DNA from: Cupriavidus gilardii J11
GTDB taxonomy: Bacteria; Pseudomonadota; Gammaproteobacteria; Burkholderiales; Burkholderiaceae
NCBI RefSeq assembly: GCF_007829435.1
Contig: NZ_VLJN01000056.1
Location: 95,466 to 148,500, forward strand
Direction of reading: 5' to 3'
Length of the DNA stretch: 53,035 nt
Within the stretch, counting starts at the first letter, position 1. Every line of letters begins with the position of its first letter. The position numbers and the translations under genes are program-made. Shown here piece after piece: positions 8,890 through 15,499 of this stretch. Under the pieces are notes generated by a model. It saw nothing but the letters and a program-made list of their open reading frames with translations, did no database searches and was not told the origin of the DNA.

Positions 8890-8940
8890 GTGACTGCCCT
8901 CTCCCCCGGCCCCTCTCCCGCATGCGGGAGAGGGGAGAGG
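8890..8940. repeat. Palindromic repeat copy 3
   Basis: Left arm GTGACTGCCCTCTCC, central CCCGCATGCGGG hairpin and a shortened right arm. It lies between the convergent M14-like and Bug-type genes, where it could serve as a two-way transcription or processivity barrier. Confidence 0.8.
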
Positions 8941-8956
8941 AAGCGGCGGTGGCGGC

Positions 8957-9949
8957 TTACTCGAGCGTGATGTGCTGTTCCTGCGCGATCTTCTTGCGCA
9001 GTTCCAGTTCGCGCTTGATCTGCGCGGAGAACTGCTGCGGCGTGTTGCCGTCGGGATAGGCACCGCTTTCGATGAGGCGGCGCTTGGCGGCCGGGTCCTG
9101 CAGCGCCTTGACGGCGGCGTCGTGCAGCCGGTTGATGATCGCGGGCGGCGTGTTGGCCGGTGCCACCAGGCCATACCATGCCATATTGTTGTTGTCCTTC
9201 AGGCCTTCTTCCGCGAAGGTAGGCACATCGGGCAGTCCTTCCACACGCTTGGGCGCCGCCACGGCCAGCGCGCGCAGCTTGCCGGCCTGGATATGCGGCA
9301 TCGACGACGGCAGGTTGTCGAACTGGCCGGTGACCTGGCCGGCCAGCGTGTCATTCAATGCCGGGCCCGACCCGCGATACGGCACATGCACCATGTCGGT
9401 CTTGGTCGTCATCTTGAACAGCTCGCCGTCCAGATGCGAGATGCTGCCCTTGCCGGCCGACGCGTAGCTGTACTTGCCGGGCTCCGCGCGCAGCAGCGCG
9501 ATGAATTCCTTCAGGTTCCTGGCCGGCACCTTCGGATTGACCGTCAGCACGTTCGGCACATTGACCAGGTTCGTGATCGGTGCGAAGTCCTTCAGCGGAT
9601 CGTACGGATTCTTCGGATTGGTGGCGGGGTTGGTCGCCATCGTGCTGACCGTGGCGATGCCGATCGTATAGCCGTCGGCCGTCGACTTGGCCAGCGCATC
9701 GGCGCCGATCGCGCCGCCTCCGCCGCCCCGGTTCTCCACCACCACGGGCTGTCCGAGCTGGCGGCCCAGCGCGTCGGATACCGCGCGCGCGACGATGTCG
9801 GTGGTGCCCCCGGCCGCGAACGGCACGATCAGCCGCACCGGCTTGGTCGGATAGTTTTGCGCCTGCGCTGCGGGAATATGTGCGATGCCAACGACGGCCA
9901 CGACGGCCGCCGCGCTTGCGGACAATGCGGATTTCAAGAATGCCTCCAT
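8957..9949 (-). CDS. Bug/TctC-family tripartite tricarboxylate transporter-type binding protein
   Basis: Periplasmic solute-binding protein, 330 residues, of the Bug family that is greatly expanded in Bordetella, Cupriavidus and relatives. A signal peptide ends near AQAQ (residue ~31) and is followed by the diagnostic YPTKPVRLIVPFAAGGTTD. Other family stretches are VENRGGGGGAIG and VPYRGSGPALNDTLAGQV. Bug proteins bind carboxylates or similar small molecules. The TctA/TctB membrane partners are not next to it, which is usual for orphan Bug genes. The ligand cannot be told from the sequence. The neighbouring amidohydrolase is on the other strand beyond a tRNA, so functional linkage is doubtful. 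Confidence 0.92.
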   Translation of the reverse strand: MEAFLKSALSASAAAVVAVVGIAHIPAAQAQNYPTKPVRLIVPFAAGGTTDIVARAVSDALGRQLGQPVVVENRGGGGGAIGADALAKSTADGYTIGIATVSTMATNPATNPKNPYDPLKDFAPITNLVNVPNVLTVNPKVPARNLKEFIALLRAEPGKYSYASAGKGSISHLDGELFKMTTKTDMVHVPYRGSGPALNDTLAGQVTGQFDNLPSSMPHIQAGKLRALAVAAPKRVEGLPDVPTFAEEGLKDNNNMAWYGLVAPANTPPAIINRLHDAAVKALQDPAAKRRLIESGAYPDGNTPQQFSAQIKRELELRKKIAQEQHITLE

Positions 9950-10124
9950 CTGTTGCGGAACCCGGCCTGAGCACGGGCACGCATTGCGTGGCGGGCTGAC
10001 CGGGCGAAAGCGGGCAGTTTCGCGGGTTCCGTGATGCGGAACTCTGTTTCGTAATTACCCGGACAGCATTGCACCCGGAAAGGCGCCCCCGGCATATCGG
10101 GATCAACCCGCGTTGCCATCTTTC

Positions 10125-10168
10125 TCCCCTCTCCCGCAAAGCGGGAGAGGGGCCGCCGGAGAGGGCAG
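10125..10168. repeat. Palindromic repeat copy 4 (within duplicated tract A)
   Basis: Shortened left arm CTCCCCTCTCCCGC, loop AAA, then GCGGGAGAGGGG and a right arm to GAGAGGGCAG. It is part of a ~200-base tract that recurs with few changes at about 11865-12072. Confidence 0.75.
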
Positions 10169-10194
10169 TATCAGCAAAACCACCAGCCAAAAGC

Positions 10195-10229
10195 AAAAAA
10201 GGCCGGCAGCGCATGAGCGCTCCGGCCTT
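10195..10229 (-). terminator. Rho-independent terminator of tRNA-Lys copy A
   Basis: Read on the minus strand, a hairpin GGCCGG-AGCGC / GCGCT-CCGGCC with one bulged base and a four-base loop is followed by six T. It lies about 13 bases past the encoded CCA of the tRNA. The paired arm differs from copy B by a compensatory base pair. Confidence 0.8.
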
Positions 10230-10242
10230 CCGACAAATTCGC

Positions 10243-10318
10243 TGGTGGGGCGTGAGTGACTCGAACACTCGACCTACGGATTAAGAGTCCGCTGCTCTAC
10301 CAACTGAGCTAACGCCCC
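10243..10318 (-). tRNA. tRNA-Lys (anticodon CUU), copy A
   Basis: A 76-base cloverleaf on the minus strand with the CCA tail encoded. The acceptor begins GGGGCGT, the D arm is AGCTCAGTTGGTAGAGC, the anticodon loop is CTCTTAA (anticodon CTT, reading AAG), and the T loop is GTTCGAGTC. It is identical base for base to copy B at 11988-12063. The identity extends nine bases upstream of the gene and stops before the promoter. Confidence 0.97.
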
Positions 10319-10331
10319 AACGAAGTCGGCT

Positions 10332-10360
10332 ATTGTAGCGGCGCCTCCGGCAGTTTGCAA
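10332..10360 (-). promoter_or_regulatory. Promoter of tRNA-Lys copy A
   Basis: Minus-strand TTGCAA (10360-10355), a 17-base spacer and TACAAT (10337-10332) put the start about seven bases before the tRNA 5' end. The sequence differs from the promoter of copy B. Confidence 0.6.
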
Positions 10361-10488
10361 GCATAGGCATCATCACCACATCCGGGGCCGGCCGCGCGCG
10401 CCGCATCGCTACAATGCCATGCCTTCAACGTCTGGCCACACGCCCGGACGCGCCGCGACGCTGACACCTTCCACCGCAGGGCCTGAGC

Positions 10489-11862
10489 ATGCTGATACTG
10501 ATCAACGCCGACATCCTCGTCACCATGGACGCCGAACGCCGCGAGATTCCGCGCGGCGCGCTGGTGGCCGACGGACCGGCGGTGCAGTGGGTCGGGGCCA
10601 CCGACGCGTTGCCCGCGCACTACCGCGCACGCATCGACGATGGCAGCGCCGAGGTGCTCGACATGCGGGGGCACGTCGTGCTGCCGGGCCTCGTCAACAC
10701 CCACCACCACATGTACCAGAGCCTGACGCGCGCGGTGCCCGACGCGCAGGACGCCGAGCTGTTCGGCTGGCTGACGCAGCTCTATATGTTGTGGTCGCAC
10801 CTGACCCCGGAAATGATCGCGGTGTCCACGCGCACCGCCATGGCCGAGCTGATGCTGTCGGGATGCACGACCACCAGCGACCACCTGTACCTCTACCCTA
10901 ACGGCGCGCGTCTGGACGACGCCATCGCGGCGGCGGCGCAGATGGGCATGCGCTTTCACGCGGCGCGCGGATCGATGAGCGTCGGCCGCAGCGAGGGAGG
11001 GCTGCCGCCCGACCTGCTGGTCGAGCGTGAGGACGCGATCCTGCGCGACAGCCAGCGCCTGATCGAGCAGTATCACGATGCGTCGCGCCACGCGATGCTC
11101 CGCGTGGTGCTGGCACCGTGCTCGCCGTTCTCGGTGTCGCGGGACCTGATGCGCGAGTCCGCCGCGATGGCCCGCCATTACGGCGTCTCGCTGCATACCC
11201 ATCTGGCCGAGAACGATAACGACGTCGCGTATTCGCGCGAACGCTTCGGCATGACGCCAGCGCAGTATGCCGAAGACCTCGGCTGGGTCGGTCATGACGT
11301 GTGGCACGCGCACTGCGTCAAGCTCGACGACGACGGGATTGCATTGTTCGCGCGCACAGGCACCGGGGTCGCGCACTGCCCCTGCTCGAACATGCGGCTG
11401 GCGTCCGGCATCGCGCCCATACGCGCCATGCGCGGCGCCGGTGTGCCGGTCGGATTGGGCGTCGACGGCAGTGCGTCGAATGACGGCGCGCATCTGCTGG
11501 GCGAGGCGCGCCAGGCCATGCTGCTGCAGCGGGTCGGTCACGGCCCCGCCGCGATGAGCGCACGCGAGGCGCTGGAGATCGCCACGCTGGGCGGCGCGCG
11601 AGTGCTCAACCGCGACGACATCGGTGCGCTGGCCCCCGGCATGTCGGCCGACTTCGTCGCCTTCGACATGTCGGCGGTGGGATTCGCCGGCGCCGGCCAC
11701 GATCCGGTCGCCGCGCTGGTGTTCTGCACGCCGGCCAACGTATCGGCCAGCGTCATCAATGGGCGCGTGGTGGTGCGCGAAGGCCAGCTGCTGACCGCGG
11801 ACCTGCCCGCCGTATTGACTCGCCACCGCGACCTGGCCCGCCAGCTATACGAAGCCGCCTGA
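10489..11862 (+). CDS. Amidohydrolase, probable 8-oxoguanine deaminase
   Basis: Metal-dependent deaminase of the amidohydrolase superfamily (cyclic deaminase/AtzA-TrzN type), 457 residues. Metal and catalytic residues are visible: the HxH site in NTHHHMYQSLTRA (about residue 70), HTHLAEN (about residue 240), HAHCV (about residue 275), and DGSASND (about residue 325). The NTHHHMYQ start with the HLAENDNDV segment resembles proteins shown to deaminate 8-oxoguanine to uric acid in Pseudomonas; that assignment is by resemblance and the substrate is not certain. A TACAAT box at 10410-10415 is a possible -10. The gene sits alone between two identical tRNA-Lys tracts, so it may be a later arrival at a duplicated tRNA locus. 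Confidence 0.82.
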   Translation: MLILINADILVTMDAERREIPRGALVADGPAVQWVGATDALPAHYRARIDDGSAEVLDMRGHVVLPGLVNTHHHMYQSLTRAVPDAQDAELFGWLTQLYMLWSHLTPEMIAVSTRTAMAELMLSGCTTTSDHLYLYPNGARLDDAIAAAAQMGMRFHAARGSMSVGRSEGGLPPDLLVEREDAILRDSQRLIEQYHDASRHAMLRVVLAPCSPFSVSRDLMRESAAMARHYGVSLHTHLAENDNDVAYSRERFGMTPAQYAEDLGWVGHDVWHAHCVKLDDDGIALFARTGTGVAHCPCSNMRLASGIAPIRAMRGAGVPVGLGVDGSASNDGAHLLGEARQAMLLQRVGHGPAAMSAREALEIATLGGARVLNRDDIGALAPGMSADFVAFDMSAVGFAGAGHDPVAALVFCTPANVSASVINGRVVVREGQLLTADLPAVLTRHRDLARQLYEAA

Positions 11863-11868
11863 TGTCTT

Positions 11869-11912
11869 TCTCCCCTCTCCCGCAAGGCGGGAGAGGGGCC
11901 GGGGGAGAGGGC
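11869..11912. repeat. Palindromic repeat copy 5 (within duplicated tract B)
   Basis: Same arrangement as copy 4, starting a few bases after the amidohydrolase stop. CTCCCCTCTCCCGC and GCGGGAGAGGGG flank a two-base loop, with the right arm running to GAGAGGGCA. Confidence 0.75.
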
Positions 11913-11941
11913 ACAGTATCGGCAAAACCACCAGCCAAAAC

Positions 11942-11974
11942 AAAAAGGCCGGCAACGCAACGCGTTCCGGCCTT
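11942..11974 (-). terminator. Rho-independent terminator of tRNA-Lys copy B
   Basis: Minus-strand hairpin GGCCGG-AACGC / GCGTT-CCGGCC with a three-base loop and five T after it. Relative to copy A, one G-C pair of the stem has become A-T by changes on both arms, showing that the structure has been kept. Confidence 0.8.
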
Positions 11975-11987
11975 TCGACTAATTCGC

Positions 11988-12063
11988 TGGTGGGGCGTGA
12001 GTGACTCGAACACTCGACCTACGGATTAAGAGTCCGCTGCTCTACCAACTGAGCTAACGCCCC
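11988..12063 (-). tRNA. tRNA-Lys (anticodon CUU), copy B
   Basis: Identical over all 76 bases, including the encoded CCA, to copy A at 10243-10318. It has its own promoter and terminator, so both copies are probably active. No integrase or partial tRNA end is present, which argues against a classic attachment-site origin. Confidence 0.97.
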
Positions 12064-12076
12064 AACGAAGTCAAAG

Positions 12077-12104
12077 ATTCTAACACGATTTCCGTATTTG
12101 TCAA
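12077..12104 (-). promoter_or_regulatory. Strong promoter of tRNA-Lys copy B
   Basis: Minus-strand TTGACA (12104-12099, perfect), a 16-base spacer and TAGAAT (12082-12077). Transcription would start about seven bases ahead of the tRNA. This is the nearest match to the sigma-70 consensus in the window, so copy B is probably the stronger gene. Confidence 0.8.
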
Positions 12105-12266
12105 AATACGCGCGGGCAGAGTCCGCTCCCGCCATATGCGCGAAGCAGGGGAACTCCGCCGCGCGCCGGCAGTCTCGCACATGACCGATCATCGCGATGG
12201 GCTATTCGGCGACGGTCGCGTGCCCATGTTAGGATGCCCACTCACTTGCAATGGAGGGCTGTACCG

Positions 12267-12530
12267 ATGGAGATCAAATTCCAGGAGCAAGATCGTTATG
12301 ACATCAATAACGAAGGCTTGCTGTTTCACGCCATTGTCGACGGCCAGAAGGTGACTTGCGTGGTGACCCGCGAGGCGTTGTGGGAGGGTTTCAGCGCGGA
12401 CCAGGTGCTGTCGCTCGAAGAGGCCTTCCGCGCGGGACGCGAAACCATCGAGCGTGCCGCAGTAGTGTTGATAGAACAAGGCGCGCAGCAGCCTATCGTG
12501 GTCAAGCGCGCGCACGTGGCGCCCGTCTGA
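12267..12530 (+). CDS. DUF1488 family small protein
   Basis: Small soluble protein of 87 residues of the DUF1488 group, function unknown. It opens MEIKFQEQDRYD, has a beta-rich core (LLFHAIVDGQKVTCVVTREAL), and a helical C-terminal half with RETIERAAVVLIEQG. ATG at 12267 has GGAGG nine bases upstream. An upstream in-frame ATG at 12234 lacks such a site. It is a single-gene unit: a terminator follows at 12601 and the SulP gene converges on it. A 16-base perfect palindrome at 12545-12560 lies just after the stop, of unknown meaning. Confidence 0.8.
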   Translation: MEIKFQEQDRYDINNEGLLFHAIVDGQKVTCVVTREALWEGFSADQVLSLEEAFRAGRETIERAAVVLIEQGAQQPIVVKRAHVAPV

Positions 12531-12600
12531 GGCGGAGCGTCCATCCGGACCATGGTCCGGCATGGCGCCGCCGCGTCAATCGCGTCGTCGACCAGTCTGG

Positions 12601-12623
12601 CGCCGGTTTCAACCGGCGTTTTT
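12601..12623 (+). terminator. Intrinsic terminator after the DUF1488 gene
   Basis: CGCCGGT-TTCA-ACCGGCG stem of seven pairs with a four-base loop followed by TTTTT. The loop contains the complement of the stop codon of the convergent SulP gene, so coding sequence and terminator overlap. Confidence 0.8.
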
Positions 12624-14429
12624 CATTTCCGCGGCCGCCGGCACCTGCCCCGGCGGCGTGCCTTCATCGTGAGGGCATTCCTCGAACACCCGCACACGGC
12701 AGCGCGCGCAAATTTCCGGATCGAGTTTTGGCACGATGGTGTGCAGTGCGTGCCGCTTGGTCGCGAAGATATTCTTCGGGCCCAGCCGGTCGATAAAGCC
12801 GGTCTGCGCCCACGTCTGCAGCACCTGCGTGCGCGGTCGATGGAAGTAAAGGTCGCCGCCGATCGCCCGGCGTTCCGCCAGCTCCGCTTCCCACATTTCC
12901 GCGCCGGCCAGATCGATGAAATTCATGCTCTTGGTCATCGCCAGCAGATGGACCTGCGTCGGGTTCTGCGCGCGGGCCTCGTGCAACCGGTCGGTCACGT
13001 ACTGCACGGCGCCGAAGAAGATGGCGCCTTCCATCCGCACCAGCTTCAGCTGCGGGCATTCCGGCTGCGGCCGGCGCAATTCATCCAGTGGCGTGAAGCG
13101 GCGGTCGGGATCGTCGGCATCGGGCACCAGCGTACGAACGGCCGGCCGCGAGGTGCGATACAGGTAGGCCACCAGCGACAGCATGGTGCCGAGCAGTACC
13201 GCCATTTCCAGCCGGATCACCAGCGTGGCGACGAAGGTCGCCAGCGCGATGCCGAACTCGGTGCGGGACACCCGCGCGATGCGGCGCAGCCGCGCAAAGT
13301 CGAACAGACCCCACGCCACCAGCAGCAGCATGGCGGCGATGGCGGCCAGCGGTATCTGCGCCAGCACGGAAGCGCTGACCGCCACGAGCGCGACCAGCAG
13401 CACCGCCGAGAACACGCTGGCCATCGGCGTCTGCGCGCCAGCCTCGAAGTTGGGCATCGAGCGGTTCAGCGAGCCGCAGGAGATGTACGCCGAGAAGAAG
13501 CCGCCGGCGATATTCGACAGGCCCTGGCCCACGAACTCGCGATTGGCGTCGATATGCTGGCCCGAGCGCAGCGCCACCGCCTTGGCGATCGAGATGGACT
13601 GCCCGAGCGCCACGATGGTCAGCGCCGCGGCGATGCCGAACAGGTCGGGCAGCTTGTCCCAGGAGATGTCGGGCACGCGGAACGGCGGGATCGCCGCGGG
13701 AATCGGGCCGACCACCTCGACGGGATGGCTGCCGCTCAGGCCGGTACGATTGAGCAGCAGCGCGAAGAGGAAACCGGCAAGCAGGCCCAGCAGCATGAAA
13801 GGGAGCCGGCGCGACAGGCGCTTGACCACCAGCGTCACGCCCAGCGTCACGGCGCCGACCGCGGCGGCGTTCCAGTTGATCGCGGCGACGTTGTCGAACA
13901 GGAAGCGAACCACGCCGAAAGCGCTGGTGCCGGCGGGCGGCTGCAGTCCGAACAGGTCCTTCAGCGCGTATAGCGCGATCAGCGCGGCGGCGCCGCAGGT
14001 AAAGCCCAGCAGCACCGACGGCGAGATGAAATTGGCCAGCGACCCCAGCCGCAGCGTGCCAACGGCCAGCTGCAGCACGCCCACAAGGATCGTCACCGCG
14101 AGCGCGAGGTTGATGTATTCGGGGCTGCCGGCCAACGCCACCGGACTGAGCATCGCGAACAGCGCCAGCGAATTGGCATTGGTCGGGCCGGACATCACGT
14201 GCCAGCTCGAGCCGAACAGCGCGGCCACGATGCACGGGACCACCGCCGCGTAGATGCCGTACTGCGGCGGCAAACCGGCCAGCGTCGCGAAGGCGACCCC
14301 TTGCGGCAGCACCAGCACCGCGCCCAGCAGGCCGGCCAGCAGGTCGGCGCGCAGTGTCGCGGGAGAAACGCGATGACGCCAGGCCGGCAACAGCTTCCCG
14401 ACGCGGCGGGCCAGGTTGGCGGCGCTCAC
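12609..14429 (-). CDS. SulP family inorganic anion transporter with STAS domain
   Basis: Inner-membrane transporter of the SulP/SLC26 family, 606 residues, moving sulfate, bicarbonate or other anions. The N-terminal signature LPQGVAFATLAGLPPQYGIY and the following helices fill about residues 1-420. A cytoplasmic STAS domain follows (about residues 440-560). The C-terminus adds a cysteine-bearing tail (CARCRVRVFEEC, about residues 580-592), which is unusual and might sense metal or redox state. The start is a GTG at 14429; no ATG occurs before the first helices. It stands alone, so the anion carried cannot be inferred from neighbours. Its last codons overlap the terminator of the convergent DUF1488 gene. 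Confidence 0.9.
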   Translation of the reverse strand: MSAANLARRVGKLLPAWRHRVSPATLRADLLAGLLGAVLVLPQGVAFATLAGLPPQYGIYAAVVPCIVAALFGSSWHVMSGPTNANSLALFAMLSPVALAGSPEYINLALAVTILVGVLQLAVGTLRLGSLANFISPSVLLGFTCGAAALIALYALKDLFGLQPPAGTSAFGVVRFLFDNVAAINWNAAAVGAVTLGVTLVVKRLSRRLPFMLLGLLAGFLFALLLNRTGLSGSHPVEVVGPIPAAIPPFRVPDISWDKLPDLFGIAAALTIVALGQSISIAKAVALRSGQHIDANREFVGQGLSNIAGGFFSAYISCGSLNRSMPNFEAGAQTPMASVFSAVLLVALVAVSASVLAQIPLAAIAAMLLLVAWGLFDFARLRRIARVSRTEFGIALATFVATLVIRLEMAVLLGTMLSLVAYLYRTSRPAVRTLVPDADDPDRRFTPLDELRRPQPECPQLKLVRMEGAIFFGAVQYVTDRLHEARAQNPTQVHLLAMTKSMNFIDLAGAEMWEAELAERRAIGGDLYFHRPRTQVLQTWAQTGFIDRLGPKNIFATKRHALHTIVPKLDPEICARCRVRVFEECPHDEGTPPGQVPAAAEMKNAG

Positions 14430-14626
14430 TGGCGGCCGCCGTGAATCACGCGGGTGGGGAAGGGGATATGCCGGGGAAAGCGGTGTGGCTGGGCAACGGG
14501 CATGGCGATGACGGCGGGAAGAGCGGGGAAACGTCAGCCTGCATGATAAGCGATGGGTCGGGGGCGGGTATAGCGGGGGTCACCCGGGGGGCAGTCAGGC
14601 ACCCACGCAAGCCGACAGGGCCCGCC

Positions 14627-15499
14627 CTACGCCCCCAACCTCACCGTCGCCACCACCGGCGTATGATCCGACGGCTGCTCCCACTTGCGCGGCTCGCGGT
14701 CGATCGCGCAGGACAGGCAGCCCGCGCGCAACGCCGGCGACAGCAGGATATGGTCGATCCGCAGCCCGGCATTGCGCCGGAACGCCAGCATCCGGTAGTC
14801 CCACCACGAGAAGCTCTTCTCGGGTTGCTCGAACAGCCGGAAGGCATCCGAAAGCCCCAGGTCGGTCAGCGCGGCGAACGCGGCCCGCTCCGCCGGCGAC
14901 ACCAGGTTCTGGCCTTCCCACTTGGCCGGATCGTGCACGTCACGATCCTCGGGCGCGATATTGAAGTCGCCGAGCAGCGCCAGCTTCGGATAGCGCTGCA
15001 TTTCCTCGCGCAGCCACGCCGTCAGCGCCTTCAGCCATTCGAGCTTGTACGCGAACTTGTCGCTGTCGGGCGACTGGCCATTGGGAAAATAGGCGCTGAT
15101 CAGCCGCACGTCGCCATATGTGGCCGCCACCACCCGTTGCTGCACGTCCTCGAAGCCCGGAATATTGCGCACCACGTCGGCCGCTGGCGGCAGCGTCGTG
15201 TTGCGTGCCAGGATCGCCACGCCGTTATAGGTCTTCTGCCCGGCATAGACGCTGTGAAAGCCGGCGCTTTCCAGTTCCGCCAGCGGGTACTTGTCATCCG
15301 GCAGCTTCAGTTCCTGCAGGCAGAGCGCATCGATCGGCTGGTCGGCCTTTTCCTGCGCGATCAGCCAGTCCAGCACATGACCGAGGCGGATCTTCAGCGA
15401 GTTGACGTTCCACGACGCGATGCGCAGCGTGGCCGGCATCGTGCCCCGAGCGGGCGCCATCCGGCCAGTGCCGGCAATGTCCAGCGCGATCTGCGTCAT
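14627..15499 (-). CDS. xth: Exodeoxyribonuclease III
   Basis: Apurinic/apyrimidinic endonuclease and 3'-5' exonuclease of base-excision repair, XthA type. Active-site motifs are IASWNVNSLKIR near the N-terminus, LCLQELKL with the metal-binding glutamate, GDFNIAPEDRDVHDP, and the C-terminal SDHTPVV with catalytic Asp-His. The ATG at 15499 is taken because it overlaps the prlC stop as ATGA and has GGAGG nine bases upstream. It yields 290 residues, about 20 more than the E. coli enzyme. An internal ATG at 15439 would give the family's usual length (270 residues). Last gene of a folD-prlC-xth unit. Confidence 0.92.
   Translation of the reverse strand: MTQIALDIAGTGRMAPARGTMPATLRIASWNVNSLKIRLGHVLDWLIAQEKADQPIDALCLQELKLPDDKYPLAELESAGFHSVYAGQKTYNGVAILARNTTLPPAADVVRNIPGFEDVQQRVVAATYGDVRLISAYFPNGQSPDSDKFAYKLEWLKALTAWLREEMQRYPKLALLGDFNIAPEDRDVHDPAKWEGQNLVSPAERAAFAALTDLGLSDAFRLFEQPEKSFSWWDYRMLAFRRNAGLRIDHILLSPALRAGCLSCAIDREPRKWEQPSDHTPVVATVRLGA

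Noticed and set aside
9934..10119. 61-codon minus-strand frame upstream of the Bug-type gene
   Set aside because: It overlaps the start of the Bug-type gene, has no recognisable motif and no ribosome-binding site.
10243..12063. tRNA-Lys pair as attL/attR of an integrated island
   Set aside because: Both tRNAs are full length with their own promoters and terminators, the interval holds one metabolic gene, and there is no integrase.
12136..12354. Short plus-strand frame ahead of the DUF1488 gene
   Set aside because: No ribosome-binding site, atypical composition, and it overlaps the better-supported DUF1488 frame.
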